Positions 23,763 to 35,533 of a stretch of DNA of 64,000 bases are shown piece after piece. This DNA is from Botryosphaeria dothidea (lineage: Eukaryota > Ascomycota > Dothideomycetes > Botryosphaeriales > Botryosphaeriaceae): positions 1,550,001-1,614,000 of the forward strand of contig WWBZ02000001.1 in assembly GCA_011503125.2 (NCBI GenBank), in the 5' to 3' direction. The notes under the pieces were generated by a model. It worked only from the letters and a program-made list of their open reading frames with translations, searched no databases and was not told the origin of the DNA. A program made the translations under genes and the position numbers. Position 1 is the stretch's first letter, and the number at the start of each line of letters is the position of its first letter.

Positions 23763-26413
23763 CTTTGATATATATTCTTCCAACTTCCCGCAAAACCGTG
23801 GCTTTCCTGTTCGGTACGTTCGTTCCGGAAGCGCAAGCAACCCCACTCCTTCTTATACTTGCCGAAAGACGGTCGCCCGGCATTTAGCGGACGTCCGATG
23901 ATGCCGGAAAACTAGACAAAACTCTATCTAAGTCTACATCAAGCCTGTAGACAGCGCGGGTAGGACTCGACCAGGGTTTTAGTATCATCAAACAGCGGGG
24001 ACATCCCGCGGTATTCCGCAACCAAGACTCATTCTGAAAAACTTCAGTGGCCCCGCGAGGATCCAGACAAACATCGAAGGAGTACATACCGCTCACTGAT
24101 TCAGTATGTATGGGCGCACGGACAACCTTCTCTTTAGATTCGAACTCCGCAACCCCGAAATGGAGGAGAAGGTCAGGGCATTCCGTACAGCAGCCACTCC
24201 ACAGGGCTCTGTCAAGCCAGACTCCACAAACTTCTGGACGCACCCCCCGACTTACTCCCAGATTCGGACAGATCATATCGATGAACTGCGTCCCAATCTC
24301 GTGTCCTGGTCACCGTAATCCGGTGTGGCGTGTTGAAGCAGCACCGGCACATCGTGCTCAAAAATCGAGTGGCTCGATTGTTACAGCAATCCCTCGATCT
24401 TCACCATCATGCAGTTTTAAGAATATCCTACATTGTCTACTACGGTTTGCTCACTATATCACCGAGTTTCCATCCTATAGACCTGGTGTTTTGTTCTCAC
24501 GGCAGCAATCCCGCTACCCCAGTGATCTCAAGCACACCATGCTGAAGAAAATCGTTCTTCTTATCACCAGACACTGATACGGTCTGTTTGGACTGGCAGA
24601 ACCCCCTCCGTTCTCAATCCGCTTTTGAGCAGAAAAAGAGAGCTTGAAGGTACTGGCTGACTAAAGAGACCACATCTGACACCCCGGCAACCGGCATCAG
24701 CTGAAAGAGCTCAAGAGCATCACATGTATGTCTTAAGCGCCGGAAATGGACGATAAGCTCACCCGTGACTGGCCATACGGAAGGCACAATTTTTTTTTAA
24801 AAAAAAAATTTAAAACCACCGCTCCTTCGTCTCTGGAGAGCTCGAACAAACGCGTTGGCTTTCTGAATCTGAATTCACGGCAACTGCAGAAAGAACACTC
24901 TTCTCTTCCTCGCAGCTGAACAACTCCTTTGCGTGTCTGTCGGTCTTTTCTTTTCTCCGCAAACGGAGCACCATCCACCAAATTTCTGCGACCCCGGCGG
25001 CAATGATCAGCACCATCGTTATCCGTTAGCGGTGGACTTCAGTCTCAAACGTAGATAAACATCACCAGAGACCGGATTGTGCTGTATCGTTTGTGATGTT
25101 GATGGAAAACGCCGTGTGCGGCTTGTACGTCCAGAAAGGTGGAGAAGTGAATGAGCATTGATTATTGCAAAACGGACGGAACAGCCTGGAGATCCATGTC
25201 GTGCAATCTAAACACAATTTGGAGTGAGATCATTGGTATGTGTAGACGTTTGTGTGGTCGTTCTCGGCGAGATAAATTAGACGGCTCAAGTATATATGCT
25301 TTTAAAGACGTCAGAGATATCATCCAGGGCAAATGACCTCTATTTTCTGCCGAAGCAACCCTCGCGCGACTACCCATGACCTCAAACGGAAGACCCCACG
25401 ATAGATTGAGTGCCCTGAAGCCCAGTTCTCTTCTTGGATGAAGCGGTTTTCGAGATCGGTTCGGGAAGCATAGCAAAGACAAGGGCAAAATGGGCATTGG
25501 AGTTGAAACATTTGTGCTGGTAAGACTATCCAGAAGAACTGATTACATCTGCATCCCAATGAATCCTTCAGATTCGCAAGGTGAACGCATGTTGCAATGT
25601 TTTGAACACGAGGCTTCATGAACATTGAAGACTACAGAGCTCCTACGTACTTTCTTCTCCAACCAGATCGTTCCCTCTAATAAGACTGGGGTATCAAATC
25701 CACCGTGCAGTAAAAGACTCCCAATATTCTAATATCTAATAACCAGAAAAACGCCCTTCGAAAGCTTACAGCCATTATTCTAACTCCGCAATATAATGTG
25801 CCCTCGTGGCCATGGACCATGCTTTGATACACCGGCCTCCTCCAATCATCCGGCCCGGGAAAGGTGAAGAATCAAGGCATTCGCAGCGTCCAAATTCGTG
25901 TTCTCTCTCCCCAAAGTAAAGGTCTCCACCGATTCCATCTCGGGCAGCCCTCTGGCATCCGTTGGGAGTCTGAGGCGAAGCGGATGTGGGAAATCCGTGC
26001 GTGCCAGATATCTGGTAGAGCGGTGGGATAGCACCGCGCGTGTTCCACTCCGCGTCTGCTAAGGATCTGAGAGACATCAGAGGCAGAGAGCTCGATCCTC
26101 AATGGGCTGTGCCATTGGTGAAGCCGAGCTCGAAATCCCCTTTGCGCAGCTCAACGACGTTCTCTCGGGCGGCAAGTCACATCCTGGCGGTCCAGATACG
26201 AAGGGTGTGACCGGGAAGAAATCCAGGTCGAATGCCGGCATCCTTGGTGGTGGTACTCTGTTGCCATATCCCGTTGAGCATACCGAGCGGAAAATATTCG
26301 TCGAGAAGCGAATGCCGTTGGCCTTTTTCGAATATCTGCGTCCGCATGACTGCTTCACTTCCAGACGCACACGAGCGCTTGCTCCTGCAAGACTCGTTCA
26401 AATAGTATCACGC
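23763..26413. other. Low-density region with short open frames on both strands
   Basis: More AT-rich than the flanks between 24.3 and 25.8 kb. Around 23.9-24.6 kb both strands and several frames are open for 70-176 codons, with plausible intron borders on each, but I could not assemble a gene that closes in frame or resembles a family. It may hold decayed coding sequence. An AT palindrome is listed separately. Confidence 0.4.
24790..24808. repeat. T9-A10 palindrome
   Basis: Nine T followed directly by ten A, a perfect self-complementary tract that continues with TTTAAAA. It may be a rigid, nucleosome-depleted element. Function is unknown. Confidence 0.8.
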
Positions 26414-28179
26414 TCATATGCGGACTCTATGATACCTTTCCTTAAGCTGAGACGCTGGTAGCCAACAAGCCCACGCGATGAGTCCGATCGTCATGAGTGC
26501 CAACACAGCGAGGAGGAGCTGGAGCGCGACGACATCCTGGTCCTGGATAGGGGTGAAAGCACCATCAACCTGAAAAAAAAACCGTCAGCAACAACCTCCA
26601 ACCAAAACGAAAAGCAGCACTCACCATGGTCCCGCTCCGACTATCCATCACCTTACTCGTCCCCAACACCGTCCCCCTCCGATCCAGCGCCTGCACGCGC
26701 ACATAGTCCGCCACGCCGCCATTCAGATAAAACCTGCTCTCGAACCCCTCCTTCCCGATCACCTCGACATCCGCAAACTCGTCCCCCGCATCCGCCTTTG
26801 CCGCGCCCTGCAGCCGCCACTTGCGCACCTCCGTCGCGCCGTTCCACGACACGTACACCTGGTTGTGCTTGCGCGCGAGGACCGGGTCCGTCTTGGGCCG
26901 GCCCACCCACTTGCCCTTGAAGGTGCGGTACGACTTGACCCAGCCCCAGCCGAAGAAGGCTGAGGAGCCGAAGTGCGTGTCGCACAGCACGGTGCCGTCC
27001 GGCTTGAACTCGGTGTAGGCGGCGCTGTGGCCCCAGCCGACGAAGACATTACCAGACTCCAGAATCTGGACGGAGCCCTGCGAGTGGGCGAGGATGTGGA
27101 TGGGGTTGACGAAGGCGGTAAGGAGGGTGGCCGTCATGTTGGCCGTGTCGAGCTGGATGAGCAAGCCCCTGGAGTAGTCGGCGGTGACGAGGTGGCGGTT
27201 GTTGTCGTAGGCGCCGTTGTCGAAGATGGTGAGGGTGTTGTTGGCGTACCAGCGCATGTGGTGCTGCCAGGTGAAGTTGGAGGCCGCGCCCTGCGAGAGG
27301 TCGGTGAAGTCGCTGTGCGCGCCGCCGAGCTTCCAGCGGACGGCGCCGGTGGGCGAGATGGACGTGATGGTGTGCATGTAGCGCGACGAGATGTAGTAGT
27401 TGCCCTCATCATCCTTGTCCACGCTGTTGATGTGGAAGAAATCCCAGGCGTCCTCACGGCTGCGGCCGTGCTTTTTGAGCTCTCCGAAGGATTCGTTGAC
27501 CGAGTAGTGGCTCGACGCGCGCCATTCGAAGATCAGGGCGCCCGTCTCGATGTCGACTTCCTGGAAGAGGCCGTCGTAGATCCAGCCGTCGGAAGGTCCA
27601 CCAACGGAGCTAAGGTCAGCGGGAATGATTTCATAAATGGTCATTAAAGCCGTCCCGTTAGGTGTAATTTCGAACTCGTGCAGGTCACCCTCCAGTCCAT
27701 TGGCCGGATTGACTATGTATTTGACCTCGTAAGAAGAATCAAGCTTCGAAGAGTTAGACGGGTAGAGACACCGGGGACAGTCCAAAGTAACGCACCATAT
27801 AGTATGATCCGCGTCCGTGTGTACCGTCGTCAGTTCCAGCCCAGAACGTCAAGTAATCCTCGCCCTTGTACGTCTGAGGCCTGAAATCCATGGCTTCCCC
27901 GTACTTCTCTTCCATGTACACGAGGTTTCCATCGGAATCAAGAATCATTGGGCCGGGCGTGGAGACAGATCTTCCGCGAGGTTCGAGGAATACATAGCCC
28001 TGGTCGCACTGGGTGCTCTCCTCAAGGATACTCACGCGGGGCGAGGCGAGGCTGAACGAGACATAGTCGCGCCAAGGATACGCGCCGTACAAGCCTTGGT
28101 CGTACCAGAGCGGGTTCGATTGGCGCGAGGGAGCGGCGCTGGCTAGAAACGGCAGCAGGGCGAGGATTTGGGGCCTCAT
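26414..28179 (-). CDS. Arylsulfotransferase-like (ASST) protein, secreted and membrane-anchored
   Basis: A 552-residue protein spliced from 28179-27796, 27743-26625 and 26569-26414, all in phase 0. It has a signal peptide (MRPQILALLPFLASAAPSRQ), then the fungal ASST/beta-propeller region: a TWAGTDDG-like turn (FWAGTDDGTHGRGSYYM), GDLHEFEITPNGTALMTIY, DAWDFFHINSVDKDDEGNYY, and WQHHMRWYANNTLTIFDNGA with NRHLVTADYSRGLLIQLD. The last exon encodes a single hydrophobic helix followed by a short basic tail, so the protein is probably a type I membrane protein with a lumenal or extracellular propeller. Several N-glycosylation sites are present. Bacterial relatives move sulfate between phenols. The fungal members are uncharacterised, so the enzyme activity is only inferred. 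The short last exon is easily missed because the second exon stays open for 20 codons beyond its donor. Confidence 0.85.
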
Positions 28180-29828
28180 TTTGAGGCAGAGAGGGCCGGA
28201 TGGGCAGCGACTTGGGGAAGCATCTCAGGAAGCAACGCGGGGCGGGCTGGGGCGCAACAGGTCTTGTATGAACAAGAGGTTCGCGGGCCGCATGGGGAAA
28301 CTACGCGCGTGCTGGATATCGATAGCGCAGGATGGGCCAAGTGGTGACGACGCTGATGTGGGCCAAGGGGACGCAGCACCCCCCGGCCGATCGGTCCTTT
28401 CTACCATTTGTTCGAGACTGGGTGCTTCTGCCCATTGCTTGTCAGACTACTCGGCAGGGCTGGCCGCAGGCCTGGTCAGCGCGCGCTGAGCAATCGGGAG
28501 GTTCCCGGCTGACGTCGCGGCACAGCAGCGCCGCTTCGCAGTTATTTCCCAGGTCAGGAATATTTGGCGGGAGAGGGATGGCGGGTGATATCAGGACTTG
28601 GCACGCCTGCAAATGAGGACGCGTTGAAGGGCGCAAGATTTTGAGAGGGGTGTCGGGTCACGGTGCGGGTTGAGAAGCACTGCGGGCCTGACCAGACATG
28701 TCCGCCCTTAACCCCGATGGTCAGGAGGGCGAAGACCGCTCGGTCGTGTCGCGAGGCCCGCACACCTCCAATGAGGCTCCTGGCGGCCATGCATTGCTGA
28801 TAGGCTGGGGCCTTGCTCCGGACCGCGACCACGGCTCGCGTGTGAGAGCAATCCCGGTAACAGGAGACGGCAGCGAACCGAGCAGCGGCGCAGACGCCGG
28901 GTGGATTGCGGGAGAAGGGTGGCTGGCTTGCTGTCGCGTTGACCTTCGCCGTCGTACTCTAATTGAGGTGTGATGAGATTGGCGACAGGTTGCGTGGCCG
29001 AGGCGACGTCAGCGCATGTTCCATTCCCTTAGCGCTCTCTCCTTCTAGAAAAAGAACACGTGGCACGCGCTGCGCTCTGTACGCATTGCTGAGCAGACCA
29101 CCCTCACTCTTCTTCCCGTCGCGAGACCTTCTCAGGAGCTTCTCCTGGCAGCCGATCAGGTCTCCTGCCGCCCATCAATGTTTGACGTGGGTCTCTTCTG
29201 CGACATAGCTCGGTAGATCCGTGTGGAAGCTGCTTCCCTGGCAGTTCCTGGAAAGGTACACATTCTGCAAATGCAGTAAAACAGACCGCTGCGCTCTCAA
29301 TGCCATTGCGATACGCTGAGAAGCGATCGGCCCATCTCCTTTTTGTTCCTTAGCCTGCCCCGCTGCCGTACTTGGCTGTGGTAGTGCTCGACTTGCTTGA
29401 GCTGACCCTTCGCGAGCGCGATGCTCAATGTTCTTTCTCCACACGAAGGGAAGTTGATACAAGGCCAATCGCCACTTGCATAATGCACCAAACTAGCACT
29501 TTATTCTTCCTTCGATGGGCCGCAGGGCGTTGGCGAGCATGCACAGACCGATCATGGACGATCACAACGTGACAGACGTCAGATGATGCTCCGCCAACAG
29601 GTGTGATTTTCTTGCTCTTCTTCAATTGCCGTCTCATGGGGCGACGCTCCTGCATAATGTCGAACCAAAAGCTGCCCAATTGGGCCAGTTATGCTATGCT
29701 ACAATCCTGATGAGGGGTCAGCCTATCGGACTGGATTCCGGATCCGATGTTCCCCGCTCTTGCCCACAGTTTTCGCAAATCTAAAACCAAAACATAATGA
29801 AATACCGTCAACCTTTCCCTCATTAATC
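28180..29828. other. Intergenic region upstream of the ASST-like gene
   Basis: No gene recognised. Short open frames on both strands lack similarity. It contains the promoter of the ASST-like gene at its left end and the upstream flank of the tRNA at its right end, which is notably A/T-rich from about 29760. Confidence 0.5.
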
Positions 29829-29987
29829 GCAGCTTTAGCTCACTTGGGAGAGCGCCAGGTCAGTACCATTGAAGTCTCACAAGCTTGCGAACGTCCACTA
29901 ATATCTAAATAGACTGAAGTCCACTTCAGCCTAAACAGCCATCTGTGCGGTATCTGGAGGTACTGTGTTCGATCCACAGAAGCTGCA
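29829..29987 (+). tRNA. tRNA gene with an 86-nt intron (anticodon position reads AGT, Thr; uncertain)
   Basis: A cloverleaf can be built. The acceptor stem GCAGCTT pairs 7/7 with AAGCTGC, the D stem GCTC with GAGC, the T arm is CTGTG-TTCGATC-CACAG, and the anticodon stem is CCAGG/TCTGG with one G-T pair. With an intron at 29866-29951, in the canonical place after position 37, the mature molecule is exactly 73 nt including discriminator A. The A box (TTAGCTCACTTGGGAG) and B box (GTTCGATCC) are strong. Positions 34-36 read AGT, but position 33 is C instead of the near-universal U. Intron bases 29913-29917 (ACTGA) could pair with the anticodon region TCAGT, as pre-tRNA introns do. A T5 run at 30032-30036 may terminate pol III. 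It is either a functional tRNA with an unusual loop or a recent tRNA pseudogene. Confidence 0.62.
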
Positions 29988-30529
29988 AGGAATTACAAGT
30001 CTTTACTAGTCTTAGACTGGTCAGCCTCATATTTTTGCACTTTCCCTGTCATCTTGGCTCCCAAGACGATCGCGTGACGGCCTTGGATGGGAGAAGCCTT
30101 TTCGCACAACTGAGTGTTGACAAAGCTCAGACCTGACCGGTCCCTGCGCGTGGCTGGCCTAGCTCAAGATGATTAATTGCTCTTTGCAAGATGAATGAAT
30201 GGATCTGAAAGGGATGCACCTTCAATTGCTATTCTTTTGTGCTACCTGCCCGTAAAACTACAGTTCAATCCTCTGTAATCGCCACCATGCATCTTTATAA
30301 ACCATTAGTGAGAATACATACCCTCGCTATTTCCAGCGAACCATGCAGAGCGATCAACATATCGCAGGTCGTGCTATTTGAGATACGCCGATACCTCGGA
30401 GAAAACCATGGGCGCATAGTCCCACTCAATTTGAAAAGGAAGGTCTTTCATCCGTGGAAACCTTCAGATCAGGATCGTACACCCATAAATCCTGCCTTGC
30501 GGAACTATGCTCTGCGTCTGCCACCTCTC
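29988..30529. other. Short intergenic region downstream of tRNA and RFC1
   Basis: Contains the possible pol III terminator and the 3' flank of the convergent RFC1 gene. I see no other gene. Confidence 0.5.
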
Positions 30530-33500
30530 TCATTTCTTTGCTCTGCTCTTGCCCTTGCCCTTCTTGGGCCTCTCCTCTTCCTCATCGTCATCAGCGGCAG
30601 CCTTGGCCTTTGCTTTCTTCTTTGGTCCGGCCTTTTTCTTCGGCTGCTTGATGTACTTGTCCTTGGTGATATCGCCCTCTTCATCTTCGTTCTTCTTCGC
30701 ATCCGGATCTTCCACAACCTCGCCCTCGTCGGATTCCTCGATAGCTTCCTCAAGATCCGGCTTCTCCTTAGCCACCTTCGTGGGCCCGACGACAGCAGAA
30801 GCCTTCATGAAGGGGATAGGATGAGACTGCTGGTTGTATCTGTACAAATCAAAGTCAGCGCACTCAAATTCTCTAGATATGCAAAGTGTCAGCAGTAGAG
30901 CGCTTACAGCCTGGTGAAGGTTGCCTTAGCTTGCGATTCAATCTTGACCTTGTCCATATCCATTGGGCCGACACCAAGCTCAAGGATGGCATCGAAATCT
31001 TCCTTTGTCAGGAAGTAGCTGTCCATCAGTTCGATGACTCCAGGCACAGCCTCTTTGCCTTCCTGCTCCAGCTTCTTGACCAGCTCCTGCCACAAAATCG
31101 GAATGTATTGTTGACGGATTTCGTGGCGGTCGCCAGATGATCGTAGCCGCATATGACCTTGAATTTCCTTGACCATACGTGTGAGCTTGCCCTGTGAGCT
31201 GTTCTTGCCCAGCCACTGTGGAAAATTGGTTTTGAAACCGGCCAAGGAACCTGCAACGAAACTCGCAGGTCTCACAAAACTGAACATTGCGTGTGTAGGC
31301 ATTAGACTCCACTGCTGTTGTGATCCATGGATCATTCTATCCACGAGGTCTCCATCGGAAATGCTCTCTGCCGCATTGTCGACAAGCTCCAATAACTTAA
31401 GGTTCTTATCCCTGCCTTGGTAGCTAGAGGCCCGTATCGGATTGGTGCCGAGGTAATTCTCCTGGAGCATAAGATAGCTCAGCTCGTGGTCGTTGAAGTA
31501 GAGCTCTGTTTTGTCATTGAGCGTGTGCTTGCTGCTCTCCGAAAACATGTGGCCCTGAAGAATCTTTCCGACAATATCCCAAGGCTTCAAAATGATATGC
31601 TTCTCCCAAGCCTTTGACATCGACTTGCTCTTGTCGAAATCCATCGCCTCTTCATCCAACTTTGCGGTAGAGACCATGTTGACTACTTGTCGAATATCCG
31701 CGTTGGTCCCCTCGATCAGGGCATCAATAACGTTCTTGGGCATTTTGAGTCCCTCACGGTAGGCAATGGTCATGATTCTTGACCGGATCTGATCTGTGGT
31801 GGGCCGTCTGAAGGGAATGTCATATGTGACGTAGTCGAACGGCTTCATCTTGGGCAGGCGGCGGTCGTTGCAGATGAGAATCATAGGAACCTGAGTCTTC
31901 TTGCAGACGGCGGCAAGTGCTCCGACACCACCTCGGTCACCAGCAGACATTCCGTCCACCTCATCCATGATGAGTACCAACTTCTTCCTTGACTCTTCGA
32001 CTTTCTTGCCGTCTCCAGCGAAATAGCCGAGAAGCGATGTTGTCTCCAAGACACCCTGCAACCCTTCCTGGACGAGTCTCTTACTCCTGGTATCACTAGC
32101 GTTGCTCTCAACAATGTCATAGCCCTCGAGCTTGGCGACAAGATGTGCCGCGGTTGTCTTTCCGATACCTGGAGGACCATGGATCATGACTGCTCTGAAA
32201 AGACCGCTCCCATCTACCCCACCAAGCTTGAAGCCCTTCTTTTGGCTTTTGTGGAAGTTACGCAGCCATCGTTGAAGCTTTTCCACTTGCCCCTTGTTGC
32301 CGCATATCTGGGTGAGCTGACTGGGTGCATACTTCACTGTCCACAGTCTGCTGTCGTGGCCGGGTTCACCACTTGTGGACTGGGAGGCAGTGCCTAGTGC
32401 TTGCGAACTTGAGGCGCTCGCCGGCGCTGCTTTCCCACCACCTGCACCTCCAGCTCCACCGGCTCGACATTCTTCCCTTTCCATCTCTTCTGCCATCTCC
32501 TTGATCTTCTTCGCCTCAGCTGCCTGCTTTTCTTCATAAGCCTGAGCAGCTTTGCTGTCACCGCCATTGGCAGGTAGTTTCTTGATAAGAGCAAACAGAC
32601 CCTCCTCATTGATAGTCCTGAGGTTGAACTGCTTGATCTTTTGTAACTTGCTCGGGCCTGCATCGCTTCCAAGAACAACATAACTGGTCTTACTGCTCGG
32701 AGCAGTCGTGACTTTACCACCATAGCGCTTCACCAGCTGCTGACCAGTTTCACGATCCAGATACTGCAACAAGCCAGTAAAGACAAAGGTCAGGCCTGCA
32801 AGGCAATTCGGCTGCCCTTCCGGAACCTCCATGGCCCCAGCTTGAGGGGCCGGTCCAGAATTTGCATGCTGTGCCTTGAAGTCGAACTTCTTGGTCTCCC
32901 CATCCTTGGGAGGCGGCGAAGGGGGCCGTACAGTTGGAATGCTGTCGAGGATCTTCTTCATGGCGACATTCTCAGGTTCGTCTTTCTTCGCCTTCTTCTT
33001 TGCTGGCGAAGCCTTAGTAGAAGCTGGACGACCGCGGGCCTTCTTGGGCGGCTCTGTCTCAAGTTCGTCGTCTGTCTCAGCTGATTTGCGCTTCTTCCCA
33101 GCCTTCGCAGCAGGTTTGCCCTTCTTCGATGACTTGCTTCCAACAATCTCTTCGTCATCGTCAGGGACTACAAAGTCGTCCTCAGGATTTGCATCTTTCA
33201 TGTCCACGTCCTCTTCCGGGTCGAAGTCGTCATCCTTCTGAAGCTTCTTCTGGCCTTTAGCGCTGGCTTGCCGCTTTGGCAAAGAGACCGGCTCATCTTC
33301 AGAGCTCTCCTCATAGTCATCCGCCTGCTTGCCCTTCTTCTTAAAAGCAGTCGTGAAGATATCGTCGCCGTCCTCATCATCGTCCAGGAAGTCGTCATCC
33401 TCATCCTTTACTTCGACGTATGTAGCGGGCTTCGTCTTGCGAGCGGAAGAGCGAGTAGGGGTGGCATCGCTTTTGCCATTTACCCTATCTTTGGTAGGCG

Positions 33501-34100
33501 ACGACTTGGGCGTTTCGGTTTTCGCGGGCGGCTTGGAAGTCTTATTGGGAGCGGATCGGGCGGGTTTCTTGCTGCCAAAGAATGCAGAGGCGGTAGTAGC
33601 TTCACCTTCGGGGGACGGTTCGCGTTTGCTGTAACAGGCGTCAGTATAAGTTCATAGAACAACAAAGTATTTGGGACTCACGCTTGTTTTTTCGGAGCTG
33701 CCTTCTTGGGTGTTGCCTTCTTCGGACTGGACTTGTGTCAGTATTGACAAGGCGAAGGCCCGGCACTGGCATACTTACGGCTCGTCATCGTCATCCGAGT
33801 CTTCTACGACTTTGCGCGCCGGTCTGCCTCTTTTCTTGGCGGGTTTTGCCTGCAAGCGACTTGTGTAAGCTTCGAAAGGCATTGCGGACCATCGTAAGTT
33901 CACCACGGTCAACATCACAAGGCAAAACAAGAGAGCCTCGCATAATTACCAAACTAGGCAGCGGTTCGGGACAGTGGAAGAGCAATTCCAGTCTGTACAG
34001 CTTAAAAAGGAAAGAGAACGCAACGTACCTCGTCCTCCTTAGGCTTTGCGGGCTGCGCAGCCGGCTTGCCGCCAAAAAAAGACCTGATATCGGCGGGCAT
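30530..34100 (-). CDS. RFC1: Replication factor C subunit 1 (clamp loader large subunit)
   Basis: Loads PCNA onto primed DNA in the nucleus as the large AAA+ subunit of RFC. The protein has 1072 residues, spliced from 34100-34029, 33849-33779, 33726-33682, 33628-30908 and 30839-30530. The N-terminus MPADIRSFFGGK is the PIP-like sequence shared with human and yeast RFC1. A long acidic/basic disordered region follows. The BRCT domain is at about 335-415 (LAGLTFVFTGLL, KRYGGKVTTAPSSKTSYVV). The AAA+ module has Walker A GPPGIGKTT (about 546), Walker B LIMDEVDGM (about 610) and sensor ILICNDRRLPKM. The RFC1 C-terminal domain ends in a Lys-rich tail rich in nuclear-localisation-like clusters. Three small exons at the 5' end, the first intron being 179 nt, carry only linker residues and could be mis-called. 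It is divergently arranged with MRPL16 across 272 bp. Confidence 0.95.
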
Positions 34101-34372
34101 GACTGCGACTGGTGGCGATGGGCCTCTAACTCATGAGGTTCGTGCGTGGTGGACGGCTGGCGCAGAGCGGTCGAGGGACGGCTATGGAACGAGCAGGCGG
34201 GCGGCACGTCTACGCGTGAATCGATGATGTCGCACGCGTCGAGGCACTTGCGACCGGCGCGCGGCAGCTCCGAGACGTTTCTCCGCCCGCCGCTCCAGAT
34301 GGTCCGAGCGCCTTGGAAATCGTGAAGCCGCAGCTCGCTCGACACCTCCGCGCATCGACGGGTCCATCCGCC
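34101..34372. promoter_or_regulatory. Bidirectional promoter region between RFC1 and MRPL16
   Basis: Only 272 bp separate the divergent start codons of a replication gene and a mitoribosomal protein gene, so both promoters and leaders must share this interval. No TATA box is evident; the region is GC- and CpG-rich. Confidence 0.6.
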
Positions 34373-35217
34373 ATGCCTTCCCCAAGACTATGCCCTAGCT
34401 TCGGGGCTCAATTGCGGCGAGGCCTTGCTGTTGCCCCCGCAAGACCCCAATGCCGTACTGCTCCCCGCCTACGCCGCCTCGAGCTTCGCTGATGCCAGCC
34501 TCGCAGTCCTCCACAATGCCCGCGCCGCCGCCGCGCGCCCGTCCATCGCACCCTCCGCCATCCTAGGCCCGGCTCTCGCCTCGCGTCCGTTCAGTACTAC
34601 CAGCCCGCGGCTCGATTGGCTTCTTCCGCGGTCTGGTCACAACAAGAAAGACCGCAAGGGTAGACCGCGCGTGCCCACCGGCGGCTCAGTTCGCGGTACC
34701 ACCGTCGTCTGGGGCGACTATGGCATCCGCCTCAAGGACCACGACCGTCGTATCTCTGCCAAGCAGCTCAAGATTGCTGAGGATACCATCCGCAAGCGCC
34801 TCCGTGGTATGAAGTTCCGCCTGTACATGCGTATTTCGGCAAATATCGGTGTCTACACCTCCGGCAACGAGTCGCGTATGGGTAAAGGAAAGGGAAGCTT
34901 TGATCATTGGGCCAGCAGAGTGGCGGTGAGCAAGATTTTGTTCGAGCTGAAGGGGGAGGTGCACGAGCAGGTCGTGAGGGATGCGTTTAGATTGGCTGGC
35001 AACAAGCTGCCTGGTATGATGACTACCCAGAAGCGTCATTAGATTGACCCGCTAACTCTCCCAAGGCCAATACGAATTCGTCAGGAAAGGTGACCCTCCC
35101 GTCATGGGCATCACAAAGCTTGGTGGCGAAGTCACGGAAGAGGACCTGAAAAGACCCCGCAAGAAGTTGCCTTTGGAGGAGACTGCCGAACGGATATCCG
35201 CAACTACTCCTCCTTAG
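34373..35217 (+). CDS. MRPL16: Mitochondrial large-subunit ribosomal protein uL16m
   Basis: A component of the mitochondrial 54S subunit, 246 residues. The core SGHNKKDRKGRPRVPTGGS, ISAKQLKIAEDTIRKRLRGM, GNESRMGKGKGSFDHWASRV and HEQVVRDAFRLAGNKLPG is typical of L16/uL16. The proposed structure is 34373-34454, 34507-35013 and 35066-35217, with introns of 52 nt each. The second intron (GTATGA, CTAAC branch, AAG acceptor) is secure. The first is inferred: it joins an Arg-rich, acid-free mitochondrial targeting start (MPSPRLCPSFGAQLRRGL) to the body in frame, but its donor GTACTG is weak. Without it no ATG opens the L16 frame nearby. The last exon adds GQYEFVRKGDPPVMGITKLG, a conserved end of the domain. 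Confidence 0.88.
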
Positions 35218-35533
35218 ATCTGTACAATATCCGATCCTGTGGAACAATTAACAATATCCGGCGTTTTGTGCAAAGTATATGAAAGTCTTTGAGGTTCCGC
35301 TCTACTTAAACTGGATGAGGCTAATCCGCATAGCGTGATAAGTTAAGACGTCCTAGTCCTCGCTCTTTCGCGCACATCTGCTTAGAATGGAAGTATAAAC
35401 GATATCATTTACAACTATCTATCGAGGAATGATCATGTGCTGTCGTAAATCGTCAGAAAGATACAAGGCCAACGTTTGAGGTCATAACAAACGTCAGCCG
35501 CATTAAGTCCCTCGCTCGTACAACCCTGCTCAG
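35218..35533. other. Convergent intergenic region
   Basis: A 316-bp AT-rich stretch between the MRPL16 stop and the end of the convergent unknown gene; presumably both 3' ends. No other feature is seen. Confidence 0.5.

Noticed and set aside
24120..24160. TTCGAA-type sequence resembling a tRNA B box
   Set aside because: On neither strand do the flanking bases form a 5-bp T stem, and no acceptor pairing was found.
26077..26461. Possible HET-domain-like or other coding segment between the ASST gene and 25.7 kb
   Set aside because: Fragments in different frames looked protein-like but could not be joined by phase-matched splice sites. Part of the region is the true last exon of the ASST-like gene.
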